Source: Enterobacteriaceae bacterium
Lineage (GTDB): Bacteria > Pseudomonadota > Gammaproteobacteria > Enterobacterales > Enterobacteriaceae
Direction: 5' to 3'
Length of the DNA: 64,000 nt
Assembly: GCA_902363335.1 (NCBI GenBank)
Contig: CABIZV010000002.1
Location: 248,001-312,000, forward strand
Under the pieces are notes generated by a model. The model was given only the letters and a program-made list of their open reading frames with translations, did no database searches and was not told the origin of the DNA. The translations under genes were made by a program, and so were the position numbers. Below are positions 8,856 through 17,330 of the stretch, in pieces (within the stretch, counting starts at the first letter, position 1; the number at the start of each line of letters is the position of its first letter).

Positions 8856-10787
8856 ATGAGTTATCAGGTCTTAGCCCGAAAATGGCGCCCACAAACCTTT
8901 GCTGACGTCGTCGGCCAGGAACATGTGCTGACCGCACTGGCGAACGGCTTATCGTTAGGGCGCATTCATCACGCATATCTCTTCTCCGGCACCCGGGGTG
9001 TGGGGAAAACCTCTATCGCCCGTTTACTGGCGAAAGGGCTGAATTGCGAAACCGGCATCACCGCCACGCCGTGCGGTGTGTGCGATAACTGCCGGGAAAT
9101 CGAACAGGGGCGCTTTGTCGATCTGATTGAGATCGATGCCGCCTCACGTACCAAAGTCGAAGATACTCGCGATCTGCTGGATAACGTCCAGTACGCGCCT
9201 GCGCGCGGTCGTTTTAAAGTCTATCTTATCGACGAAGTGCACATGCTCTCCCGTCACAGCTTTAATGCCTTGCTTAAGACGCTGGAAGAACCGCCTGCGC
9301 ACGTTAAGTTCCTGCTGGCGACAACCGATCCGCAAAAGCTGCCGGTGACGATACTGTCGCGCTGCTTACAGTTCCATCTGAAAGCGCTGGACGTTGAGCA
9401 GATTCGCCATCAGCTCGAGCATATCCTCGACGAAGAACATATCACCCACGAACCTCGCGCTTTGCAACTGCTGGCGCGTGCGGCGGATGGTAGCCTGCGT
9501 GACGCTTTAAGCCTGACCGATCAGGCGATTGCCAGCGGTGATGGGCAACTGACGACCGTTTCAGTGAGTGAAATGCTCGGTACGCTGGACGATTCACAGG
9601 CGCTCTCGCTGATTGAATCGCTGGTGGCCGCCAACGGCGAGCAGGTGATGGAGCTGATTAACGATGCCGCGCTGCGTGGCGTCGACTGGGAAGCGTTGCT
9701 GATTGAAATGCAAAGCTTACTTCACCGCATCGCGATGGTTCAGCTATCGCCTGCGGCGCTGGGCAGCGATATGGCGGCAGTTGAACAGCGGATGCGCAAT
9801 CTGGCGCGTACCGTTCCGCCAACGGATATCCAGCTTTACTACCAGACGCTGTTGATTGGCCGCAAAGAATTGCCGTATGCGCCGGACAGACGTATGGGGA
9901 TTGAAATGACGCTGCTGCGGGCGCTGGCATTCCATCCGAATGCGCCACTACCCGAACCGGAAGCGCCGCCGCAGACCTATGTCCCTGCCACTACGCCGGT
10001 GATGCAACCGTCGCAAGCGCCTGTGCAAAACAGCGCGCCGGTTACGCCACCTGCGGCGACTCTGCCTGAGTCAACCAATCAGGTGCTGGCCGCACGTCGC
10101 CAGCTCCAGCAGGGTAATCAGGGAGCAACCCAACCAAAAAAGAGTGAACCGGCAGCCGCTTCCCGCGTGCGGCCGGTGAACAACGCTGCGCTGGAAAGAT
10201 TGGCTTCGGTAACCGAGCGCGTTCAGGCGCGTCCGTCGCCCTCGGCACTGACCAAGCCTGCGCAGAAAAAAGAGGCCTATCGCTGGAAAGCGACCACGCC
10301 AGTCGCTGAAGTACAAAAAGAAGCCGTCGCCACGCCTAAGGCGCTGAAAAAAGCGCTGGAGCATGAAAAGACGCCCGAGCTTGCCGTCAAGCTGATGGAA
10401 GAAGCCATCGAACGCGACGAGTGGGCGGCGCAGGTCAGCCAGATGGCGCTGCCAAAGCTGGTTGAACAGGTGGCGCTTAACGCGTGGAAAGAGCAAAACG
10501 GCAATGCCGTGTGTTTGCATCTACGCTCGACCCAGCGGCATCTTAATTCGCCGGGCTCGCTGCAAAAGCTGTCCGAGGCCATGAGCACTTTATTCGGTGC
10601 GCCTGTTGAATTGACCATCGTTGAAGATGATAATCCGGCGGTGCGTACGCCGCTGGAGTGGCGACAGGCCATCTATGAAGAGAAGCTCGCGCAGGCGCGC
10701 GAGTCGATTATCGCGGATAATAATATTCAGACCTTGCGCCGATTCTTCGATGCGGATCTGGATGAAGAGAGTATTCGCCCCATTTGA
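8856..10787 (+). CDS. dnaX: DnaX, DNA polymerase III tau subunit (and gamma by frameshift)
   Basis: 643 residues, the same as E. coli tau. It is the clamp-loader ATPase that also ties the replicative polymerases to DnaB. The Walker A (SGTRGVGKTS, about 42-51), the zinc module with four cysteines (CETGITATPCGVCDNC), the DEVH Walker B and the sensor-1 region are all present. They are followed by the Pro/Gln/Ala-rich linker and the C-terminal tau domains IV-V that bind DnaB and alpha. The -1 frameshift signal for gamma lies at codons 428-429. It heads the conserved dnaX-ybaB-recR group. Confidence 0.98.
   Translation: MSYQVLARKWRPQTFADVVGQEHVLTALANGLSLGRIHHAYLFSGTRGVGKTSIARLLAKGLNCETGITATPCGVCDNCREIEQGRFVDLIEIDAASRTKVEDTRDLLDNVQYAPARGRFKVYLIDEVHMLSRHSFNALLKTLEEPPAHVKFLLATTDPQKLPVTILSRCLQFHLKALDVEQIRHQLEHILDEEHITHEPRALQLLARAADGSLRDALSLTDQAIASGDGQLTTVSVSEMLGTLDDSQALSLIESLVAANGEQVMELINDAALRGVDWEALLIEMQSLLHRIAMVQLSPAALGSDMAAVEQRMRNLARTVPPTDIQLYYQTLLIGRKELPYAPDRRMGIEMTLLRALAFHPNAPLPEPEAPPQTYVPATTPVMQPSQAPVQNSAPVTPPAATLPESTNQVLAARRQLQQGNQGATQPKKSEPAAASRVRPVNNAALERLASVTERVQARPSPSALTKPAQKKEAYRWKATTPVAEVQKEAVATPKALKKALEHEKTPELAVKLMEEAIERDEWAAQVSQMALPKLVEQVALNAWKEQNGNAVCLHLRSTQRHLNSPGSLQKLSEAMSTLFGAPVELTIVEDDNPAVRTPLEWRQAIYEEKLAQARESIIADNNIQTLRRFFDADLDEESIRPI
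10120..10180 (+). promoter_or_regulatory. dnaX programmed -1 ribosomal frameshift signal
   Basis: All three known elements are readable. An internal Shine-Dalgarno AGGGAG lies at 10120-10125 and the slippery heptamer A AAA AAG at 10136-10142, in the correct phase after codon 427. A GC-rich stem follows (ACCGGCAGCCGC pairing with GCGGCCGGT). After slipping, the -1 frame reads GAG TGA, so gamma would be 430 residues ending in an added Glu. This matches the E. coli arrangement. Confidence 0.92.
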
Positions 10788-10844
10788 CCGCAAGCGCTGC
10801 TTACGGTCGTTATTGTTTAACGTGACCTACAAAGAGAGAAGCCT

Positions 10845-11177
10845 ATGTTTGGTGGTAAAGGCGGTCTGGGTAACCTGATGAAACAGGCCCAGCAGATGCA
10901 AGACAAAATGCAGAAAATGCAGGAAGAAATCGCCCAGCTGGAAGTCACCGGCGAATCCGGCGCAGGTCTGGTCAAAGTGACCATCAACGGCGCGCATAAC
11001 TGCCGTCGCGTTGAAATCGACCCAAGCCTGCTGGAAGATGACAAAGACATGCTGGAAGATCTGGTGGCTGCGGCCTTCAACGATGCGGCGCGCCGTATTG
11101 ATGAAACCCAGAAAGAAAAAATGGCGTCAGTCTCCTCCGGTATGCAGCTGCCGCCAGGCTTCAAGATGCCATTCTGA
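10845..11177 (+). CDS. ybaB: YbaB, nucleoid-associated protein of the YbaB/EbfC family
   Basis: 110 residues. A small helical dimer that binds DNA non-specifically; family members are linked to recombination and nucleoid organisation. Typical features are the GGKGGLGNLMKQAQQMQDKMQ N-terminus, the central VKVTINGAH beta strand and the SGMQLPPGFKMPF tail. A strong ribosome site (AGAGAG) precedes it. Its TGA overlaps the ATG of recR by one base, so the two are translationally coupled. Confidence 0.96.
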   Translation: MFGGKGGLGNLMKQAQQMQDKMQKMQEEIAQLEVTGESGAGLVKVTINGAHNCRRVEIDPSLLEDDKDMLEDLVAAAFNDAARRIDETQKEKMASVSSGMQLPPGFKMPF

Positions 11178-11782
11178 TGCAAACCAGTCCGCTGTTAACT
11201 CAGCTGATGGAAGCATTGCGCTGCCTGCCGGGCGTTGGCCCGAAGTCAGCGCAGCGCATGGCGTTTACCCTGCTGCAGCGCGATCGCAGCGGCGGTATGC
11301 GTCTGGCGCAGGCGTTAACGCGCGCGATGTCGGAAATCGGCCACTGTGCCGATTGCCGCACCTTCACCGAGCAAGAGGTGTGTAACATCTGCTCGAACCC
11401 GCGTCGTCAGGAAAACGGTCAAATCTGCGTGGTGGAGAGTCCTGCGGACATCTACGCCATTGAGCAGACCGGACAATTTTCTGGCCGCTACTTCGTGCTG
11501 ATGGGCCACCTCTCGCCGCTGGACGGCATCGGGCCGGACGATATCGGACTTGACCGCCTTGAGCAGCGTCTGGAAACGGAGCAGCTTACCGAGGTTATCC
11601 TTGCCACCAACCCCACGGTGGAAGGAGAGGCGACCGCTAACTACATCGCCGAGCTGTGCGCGCAGTCTGGCGTTGAAGCCAGCCGTATCGCTCACGGTGT
11701 GCCCGTCGGTGGCGAGCTGGAGATGGTCGATGGCACAACGCTGTCGCACTCCCTGGCCGGGCGTCATAAGATTCGTTTTTAA
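11177..11782 (+). CDS. recR: RecR, recombination mediator protein
   Basis: 201 residues. With RecO (and RecF) it helps RecA replace SSB on single-stranded gaps. Domains in order are the helix-hairpin-helix (LPGVGPKSAQRMA, about 17-29), the four-cysteine zinc finger (CADCRTFTEQEVCNIC), the Toprim domain (CVVESPADIYAIE) and the C-terminal Walker-B-like region. It overlaps the ybaB stop codon. Confidence 0.97.
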   Translation: MQTSPLLTQLMEALRCLPGVGPKSAQRMAFTLLQRDRSGGMRLAQALTRAMSEIGHCADCRTFTEQEVCNICSNPRRQENGQICVVESPADIYAIEQTGQFSGRYFVLMGHLSPLDGIGPDDIGLDRLEQRLETEQLTEVILATNPTVEGEATANYIAELCAQSGVEASRIAHGVPVGGELEMVDGTTLSHSLAGRHKIRF

Positions 11783-11811
11783 TCAATCGGGAGCAGGATT
11801 TTCTGCTCTCG

Positions 11812-11840
11812 CTTGAAATTCACTTTCCCTATCCCCATTT
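11812..11840 (+). promoter_or_regulatory. Sigma-32 heat-shock promoter of htpG
   Basis: CTTGAAA (11812-11818) and CCCCATTT (11833-11840) are 14 bp apart and lie 51 bp before the htpG ATG. This fits the sigma-32 consensus CTTGAA/CCCCATnT and the known heat-shock control of htpG in E. coli. Confidence 0.85.
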
Positions 11841-11890
11841 TCCTCTCATCGCTTTTTTTTACCTTGTAATCAGCATTGAGGTATTTTGCA

Positions 11891-13765
11891 ATGAAAGGAC
11901 AAGAAACCCGTGGCTTTCAGTCAGAAGTAAAACAGCTTCTGCACCTGATGATCCATTCTCTGTATTCCAATAAAGAGATCTTCCTGCGTGAGCTTATCTC
12001 TAACGCATCGGATGCCGCCGACAAACTGCGCTTCCGCGCGCTGTCCAACCCGGATCTGTATGAAGGTGACGGTGAACTGCGTGTTCGTGTCTCCTTTGAT
12101 AAAGATAAGCGCACGTTGACCATTGCCGATAACGGCATTGGTATGAATCGCGACGAGGTTATCGACCACCTCGGGACCATCGCCAAATCTGGCACTAAAG
12201 CATTCCTTGAGTCTATGGGTTCAGACCAGGCGAAGGACAGCCAGCTTATCGGCCAGTTCGGGGTCGGTTTCTACTCGGCATTTATCGTGGCTGATAAAGT
12301 GACCGTACGCACTCGTGCAGCGGGCGATAGCGCGGAAAACGGCGTGTTCTGGGAATCGGAAGGCGCAGGTGAATACACCGTCGCCGACATCACCAAAGAC
12401 GATCGCGGCACCGAAATCACCCTGCATCTGCGTGAAGGCGAAGATGAGTTCCTCGACGACTGGCGCGTGCGTTCGATCATCAGCAAATATTCTGACCATA
12501 TCGCGCTGCCGGTTGAAATCGAAAAATCCGAAGAGAAAGACGGCGAGACCGTGGTTTCCTGGGAGAAAATCAACAAGGCGCAGGCGCTTTGGACGCGTAA
12601 CAAAGCGGAACTTAACGACGACGAATACAAAGAGTTCTATAAGCACATCGCCCACGACTTCACCGACCCGCTGACCTGGAGCCACAACCGCGTGGAAGGT
12701 AAGCAGGAGTACACCAGCCTGCTGTACATTCCATCCCAAGCGCCGTGGGATATGTGGAACCGTGACCATAAACACGGTCTGAAACTGTACGTACAGCGCG
12801 TCTTTATCATGGATGACGCTGAGCAGTTCATGCCGAACTACCTGCGTTTCGTTCGCGGGCTGATAGACTCCAACGATCTGCCGCTGAACGTGTCGCGTGA
12901 AATTCTGCAAGACAGCACCGTCACGCGTAACCTGCGTAATGCGCTGACCAAACGCGTATTGCAGATGCTGGACAAGCTGGCGAAAGATGATGCTGAGAAA
13001 TACCTGACCTTCTGGAAGCAGTTTGGTCTGGTGCTGAAAGAGGGGCCTGCGGAAGATAACGGCAATCAGGAAGCTATCGCCAAACTGCTGCGCTTTGCCT
13101 CTACCCATACCGACTCTTCCGAGCAGACCGTGTCGCTTGCCGACTACGTTTCGCGCATGAAAGAAGGGCAGGAGAAGATTTACTACATCACTGCCGACAG
13201 CTATGCGGCGGCGAAGAGCAGCCCGCACCTCGAGCTGCTGCGTAAGAAAGGCATCGAAGTGTTGCTGCTTTCTGACCGCATCGATGAGTGGATGATGAAC
13301 TACCTGACCGAGTTCGACGGTAAACCGTTCCAGTCGGTGGCGAAAGCAGATGAGTCAATCGACAAGCTGGCTGACGAAGTCGACGAAAGCGCAAAAGAAG
13401 CCGAAAAAGCGCTGACGCCGTTCGTTGAGCGCGTGAAAACCCTGCTGGGCGATCGCGTGAAAGAGGTGCGTCTGACCCATCGTCTGACCGATACTCCGGC
13501 GATTGTCACCACCGATGCCGACGAGATGAGCACCCAGATGGCAAAACTGTTTGCTGCTGCGGGCCAGGCCGCGCCGGAAGTGAAATACATCTTTGAGCTG
13601 AACCCGGATCACGTGCTGGTAAAACGCACGGCGGATACCGAAGATGAAGGTCAGTTTAAAGAGTGGGTTGAGCTGTTGCTTGACCAGGCGCTGTTTGCTG
13701 AGCGCGGTACGCTGGAAGATCCGAACCAGTTTATTCGCCGTATGAATCAGCTGCTGGTATCATAA
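11891..13765 (+). CDS. htpG: HtpG, Hsp90-family chaperone
   Basis: 624 residues, the same as E. coli. ATP-driven homodimeric chaperone that remodels clients with DnaK. The GHKL ATP-binding motifs are in place (LISNASDAADKLRF, ADNGIGM, GQFGVGFYSAF), followed by the middle domain and the C-terminal dimer domain (ELNPDHVLVKR). The start at MKGQETRGFQ matches the family; an in-frame ATG five codons upstream (11876) has no support. A long open frame on the other strand is only a codon-bias shadow. Confidence 0.98.
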   Translation: MKGQETRGFQSEVKQLLHLMIHSLYSNKEIFLRELISNASDAADKLRFRALSNPDLYEGDGELRVRVSFDKDKRTLTIADNGIGMNRDEVIDHLGTIAKSGTKAFLESMGSDQAKDSQLIGQFGVGFYSAFIVADKVTVRTRAAGDSAENGVFWESEGAGEYTVADITKDDRGTEITLHLREGEDEFLDDWRVRSIISKYSDHIALPVEIEKSEEKDGETVVSWEKINKAQALWTRNKAELNDDEYKEFYKHIAHDFTDPLTWSHNRVEGKQEYTSLLYIPSQAPWDMWNRDHKHGLKLYVQRVFIMDDAEQFMPNYLRFVRGLIDSNDLPLNVSREILQDSTVTRNLRNALTKRVLQMLDKLAKDDAEKYLTFWKQFGLVLKEGPAEDNGNQEAIAKLLRFASTHTDSSEQTVSLADYVSRMKEGQEKIYYITADSYAAAKSSPHLELLRKKGIEVLLLSDRIDEWMMNYLTEFDGKPFQSVAKADESIDKLADEVDESAKEAEKALTPFVERVKTLLGDRVKEVRLTHRLTDTPAIVTTDADEMSTQMAKLFAAAGQAAPEVKYIFELNPDHVLVKRTADTEDEGQFKEWVELLLDQALFAERGTLEDPNQFIRRMNQLLVS

Positions 13766-13780
13766 ACGAGACCTGATATT

Positions 13781-13860
13781 GTAGCCCGGCCGAGCAACGC
13801 GACGCCGGGAGAGGCCCCGGTTCACCCCGGGGTCGGCATAAATGCCTCGCCCGGGCTACT
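13781..13860. repeat. REP/BIME element between htpG and adk (GTAGCCCGG type)
   Basis: Two inverted GTAGCCCGG / CCGGGCTAC arms enclose GC-rich hairpins (CGACGCCGGGA, GGCCCCGG...CCGGGGTC). Same family as the elements at 17219, 22325, 29993, 35487, 37361, 46556 and 62454. Confidence 0.85.
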
Positions 13861-14012
13861 TGTCCGGGCGATCGTCCTTAAACCCCTTTCTACGTAAAAT
13901 ATCACCCCATTAACCGTTTCAGCCGACCCTCCTTCCTTGAGCCATCGCCGTTCTGGTGGTATCTTTTAACGCTTTTTAAAAAATATCGACAACCTTTGAG
14001 GGGATTTTCGTA

Positions 14013-14657
14013 ATGCGTATCATTCTGCTTGGCGCTCCGGGCGCGGGGAAAGGAACTCAGGCTCAGTTCATCATGGAGAAATATGGCATTCCGCAAATTT
14101 CCACCGGTGACATGCTGCGTGCCGCAGTAAAATCCGGCAGCGAGCTGGGCAAACAGGCCAAAGACATCATGGATGCGGGCAAACTGGTTACCGATGAGCT
14201 GGTTATCGCGCTGGTAAAAGAGCGTATCTCTCAGGAAGACTGCCGCAATGGTTTCCTGCTGGACGGTTTCCCACGCACCATTCCTCAGGCTGATGCCATG
14301 AAAGAAGCGGGCATCAACGTTGACTACGTTCTGGAATTCGACGTACCGGACGATCTGATCGTTGACCGCATCATCGGTCGTCGTGTGCACGCGGCTTCCG
14401 GCCGTGTATACCACATCAAATTCAACCCACCTAAGGTTGAAGGCAAAGATGACGTGACCGGTGAAGACCTGACTACGCGTAAAGACGATCAGGAAGAAAC
14501 CGTGCGTAAGCGTCTGGTGGAATACCATCAGATGACCGCACCGCTTATCGGTTATTACTCTAAAGAAGCGCAGGCGGGTAACACCAAATACGCAAAAGTT
14601 GACGGCACCAAAGCCGTGGCTGACGTTCGCGCAGAGCTTGCGAAGATCCTCGGCTAA
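14013..14657 (+). CDS. adk: Adk, adenylate kinase
   Basis: 214 residues. Catalyses ATP + AMP to 2 ADP, essential for nucleotide balance and phospholipid synthesis. The P-loop GAPGAGKGTQ (7-16), the AMP-binding region (ISTGDMLRAAV), DGFPRT and the long-form LID (about 122-159, GRVYHIKFNPPKVEGKDDVTG) are all intact. It follows a ribosome site (GAGGGG) and lies upstream of hemH, as in E. coli. Confidence 0.98.
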   Translation: MRIILLGAPGAGKGTQAQFIMEKYGIPQISTGDMLRAAVKSGSELGKQAKDIMDAGKLVTDELVIALVKERISQEDCRNGFLLDGFPRTIPQADAMKEAGINVDYVLEFDVPDDLIVDRIIGRRVHAASGRVYHIKFNPPKVEGKDDVTGEDLTTRKDDQEETVRKRLVEYHQMTAPLIGYYSKEAQAGNTKYAKVDGTKAVADVRAELAKILG

Positions 14658-14661
14658 TGTT

Positions 14662-14711
14662 GTGCCGCCATCCGATGCCGGATGGCGGCGTAAACGCCTT
14701 ATCCGGCCTAC
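14662..14711. repeat. REP element after adk (GCCGGAT type)
   Basis: Palindromic TGCCGCCATCC ... GGATGGCGGCG joined to GCCTTATCCGGCCTAC. This is the second REP family of the window, also at 43138, 60852 and within 62454-62569. Confidence 0.85.
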
Positions 14712-14877
14712 ACTCTCCGCAGGCCTGCCCTCAGGCAAAATGCGTCAGATTATCCCGTAGATCTGATAAGCGCAGCACCCTCAGGCAAAATTGTCTCCCC
14801 ACCTCTCACAGCAATTAGTTTTTCTTCTCCGCTTTTCCGCTACAATTATCAACAATTTGAATCGATAAGAGACGGTA

Positions 14878-15840
14878 ATGCATTACAAGAAACCCGGTAT
14901 TCTGCTGGTTAACCTCGGCACCCCCGACGCGCCGACGCCGGGCGCGATAAAGCGTTATCTGCTGCAATTCTTAAGCGACCGCCGCGTGGTTGATACCAAT
15001 CGCCTGCTCTGGTGGCCGCTGCTGCGTGGGGTTATTCTCCCCATCCGTGCGCCGCGTGTTGCGAAGCTGTACCAATCCGTGTGGATGGAAGAAGGCTCCC
15101 CGCTGATGGTCTACAGCCGACGTCAACAGCGCGCGCTGGCGGCTCATTTACCGGATGTGCCGGTGGTATTGGGCATGAGCTACGGCACGCCGTCACTGCA
15201 AAGCGCGGTTGATGAGCTTCTGGCGCACGACATCGATCAACTGGTAGTCCTGCCGCTCTACCCGCAATACTCCTGTTCGACCGTTGCGGCGGTGTGGGAT
15301 GAATTGGCGCGCATTCTGGCGAAGAAACGCGCAATTCCCAACGTATCATTTATTCGCGACTACGCGACCGACCACGGCTATATTCAGGCGCTGGCAGCCA
15401 GCGCTCAGGCTTCATTTGCGCGCCATGGCGAACCGGACGTGCTGCTACTGTCCTATCACGGCATTCCACAGCGCTACGCCCGCGAAGGGGATGACTATCC
15501 GCAACGCTGCCGCGATACCACCCGTGAGTTGGTTTCAGCGTTAGGCATTTCACCGGATAAAGTGATGATGACCTTCCAGTCACGCTTTGGTCGGGAGCCG
15601 TGGCTTACGCCGTACACTGACGAAACGCTGAAAATGCTCGGTGAAAAAGGCGTTAAGCATATTCAGGTAATGTGTCCGGGATTCTCGGCCGACTGTCTGG
15701 AAACGCTTGAAGAGATTGCGGTACAAAACTGCGAGGTATTCCTTGAGGCGGGCGGTCAGAAATATGAATATATTCCGGCGCTGAATGACGATCCGTTGCA
15801 TATCGAGATGATGGCCAATTTGACTGCGCAATACCGTTGA
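14878..15840 (+). CDS. hemH: HemH, ferrochelatase
   Basis: 320 residues, as in E. coli. Inserts Fe2+ into protoporphyrin IX, the last step of haem synthesis, at the inner face of the membrane. The N-terminal GILLVNLGTPDAPTP signature and the catalytic SYHGIP region (metal-ligand His) are present. The C-terminal CPGFSADCLETLEEI motif carries the conserved glutamates. gsk follows only 62 bp downstream; the acetyl esterase gene aes, found here in E. coli, is absent. Confidence 0.97.
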   Translation: MHYKKPGILLVNLGTPDAPTPGAIKRYLLQFLSDRRVVDTNRLLWWPLLRGVILPIRAPRVAKLYQSVWMEEGSPLMVYSRRQQRALAAHLPDVPVVLGMSYGTPSLQSAVDELLAHDIDQLVVLPLYPQYSCSTVAAVWDELARILAKKRAIPNVSFIRDYATDHGYIQALAASAQASFARHGEPDVLLLSYHGIPQRYAREGDDYPQRCRDTTRELVSALGISPDKVMMTFQSRFGREPWLTPYTDETLKMLGEKGVKHIQVMCPGFSADCLETLEEIAVQNCEVFLEAGGQKYEYIPALNDDPLHIEMMANLTAQYR

Positions 15841-15902
15841 TCGCAAGCAGGCGGGGGAGTGTGCTACTATTCTCCGCCTGTTAAAGCCACTCAAAAATCA
15901 CC

Positions 15903-17207
15903 ATGAAATTTCCCGGTAAACGCAAATCCAAACACTATTTCCCGGTGGACGCACGCGATCCATTGTTAAAACAGATCCAGCCTGAGAGCGAAACAAGCGT
16001 CTCGTGGGTCGTCGGTATTGACCAGACGCTGGTGGATATCGAAGCCAGGGTCGACGACGCGTTTATCGAGCGCTATGGCCTGAGCGCTGGCCACTCTCTG
16101 GTGATTGAAGATGATGTGGCTGAAGCGCTGTATCAGGAACTGGTGCGTGAAAATCTGATTACCCACCAGTTCGCCGGCGGCACCATCGGCAACACCATGC
16201 ACAACTACTCGGTGCTGGCGGACGATCGCTCCGTATTGCTGGGCGTGATGTGCAGCAATATCGAAATTGGCGGCTATGCCTATCGCTATCTGTGCAATAC
16301 CTCCAGCCGTACCGATCTGAACCATCTGCAAGGCGTTGATGGACCGATTGGCCGCTGCTTTACGCTGATTGGCGACGCCGGTGAGCGTACCTTCGCGATA
16401 AGCCCTGGCCATATGAATAAACTGCGCCCGGAAAGTATCCCTGAATCCGTTATCGCAGGCGCTTCTGCTCTGGTGCTGACCTCCTATTTAGTGCGCTGCA
16501 AACCTGGCGAACCGATGCCAGATGCCACGATGCAGGCTATCGCTTACGCCAAAAAATATGACGTGCCGGTAGTGCTGACGCTGGGTACAAAGTTTGTGAT
16601 CGCCGAAAGCCCGGAATGGTGGCAGAGCTTTATCAAAGACAACGTGTCGATTCTGGCGATGAACGAAGAAGAAGCCGAAGCGTTAACCGGCCTGAGCGAC
16701 CCGTTGCTGGCGGCGGATAAAGCGCTGGATTGGGTAGATCTGGTGTTGTGTACCGCCGGGCCAACCGGGCTGTATATGGCAAGCTTTACCGAGAACGAGA
16801 CAAAACGTAAAACTCAACATCCTCTGTTGCCGGGTGCCATTGCCGAATTTAACCAGTACGAATTCAGCCGCGCGGTGCGTTTTAAAGATTGCCAGGATCC
16901 GCTGCGTATTTACTCACATATCGCACCGTTTATGGGCGGACCTGAGAAAATCATGAATACCAATGGTGCCGGTGATGGCGCGCTGGCGGCGCTACTGCAT
17001 GATATTACCGCCAACGCTTATCACCGCACGAATGTGCCGAACTCCAGCAAGCATCAGCTAAACTGGCTGACCTACTCCTCGCTGGCGCAGGTGTGTAAGT
17101 ATGCAAACCGGGTGAGTTATCAGGTATTGAACCAGCATTCACCGCGTCTGACACGGGGCCTGCCGGAAAAAGAAGATAGTCTGGAAGAGGCGTACTGGGA
17201 ACGTTAA
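15903..17207 (+). CDS. gsk: Gsk, inosine/guanosine kinase
   Basis: 434 residues. PfkB-family sugar kinase that phosphorylates guanosine and inosine for purine salvage. The C-terminal PfkB signature with catalytic Asp is present (MNTNGAGDGALAALLHD), as is the N-terminal MKFPGKRKSKHYFPVDARD typical of enterobacterial Gsk. The length equals that of E. coli. It directly follows hemH, so a hairpin near 15846-15880 (CAGGCGG...CCGCCTG) without a clear T run may only attenuate. Confidence 0.96.
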   Translation: MKFPGKRKSKHYFPVDARDPLLKQIQPESETSVSWVVGIDQTLVDIEARVDDAFIERYGLSAGHSLVIEDDVAEALYQELVRENLITHQFAGGTIGNTMHNYSVLADDRSVLLGVMCSNIEIGGYAYRYLCNTSSRTDLNHLQGVDGPIGRCFTLIGDAGERTFAISPGHMNKLRPESIPESVIAGASALVLTSYLVRCKPGEPMPDATMQAIAYAKKYDVPVVLTLGTKFVIAESPEWWQSFIKDNVSILAMNEEEAEALTGLSDPLLAADKALDWVDLVLCTAGPTGLYMASFTENETKRKTQHPLLPGAIAEFNQYEFSRAVRFKDCQDPLRIYSHIAPFMGGPEKIMNTNGAGDGALAALLHDITANAYHRTNVPNSSKHQLNWLTYSSLAQVCKYANRVSYQVLNQHSPRLTRGLPEKEDSLEEAYWER

Positions 17208-17218
17208 CTCCGAGCTGT

Positions 17219-17321
17219 CCCGGGATCACTGCGTTCGCCCGGGCTACATTTTCCCCGGATTATGATTATTGGCCGGGCTACATATCCTTTGTAGCCCGGC
17301 CAAGCGCAGCGCCGCCGGGAA
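17219..17321. repeat. BIME (GTAGCCCGG type) between gsk and ybaL
   Basis: Three REP-like parts: CCCGGGATCACTGCGTTCGCCCGGGCTAC, a central GGCCGGGCTAC and an inverted GTAGCCCGGCCAAGCGCAGC... ending CCGCCGGGA. It fills nearly the whole space between the two convergent genes. Confidence 0.83.
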
Positions 17322-17330
17322 CGCACAATC

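Noticed and set aside
11789..11810. Hairpin between recR and htpG as a recR terminator
   Set aside because: GGGAGCAG...CTGCTCTC forms a stem but is followed by GCTTGAAATTC rather than a T run, and it runs into the sigma-32 promoter.
12221..13228. Long open frame antisense to htpG (335 codons)
   Set aside because: It lies wholly inside htpG on the other strand and has no family likeness or ribosome site; it follows from the codon bias of a highly expressed gene.
13902..14738. 278-codon open frame antisense to adk
   Set aside because: It covers adk completely, reads through a REP element, and encodes nothing recognisable.
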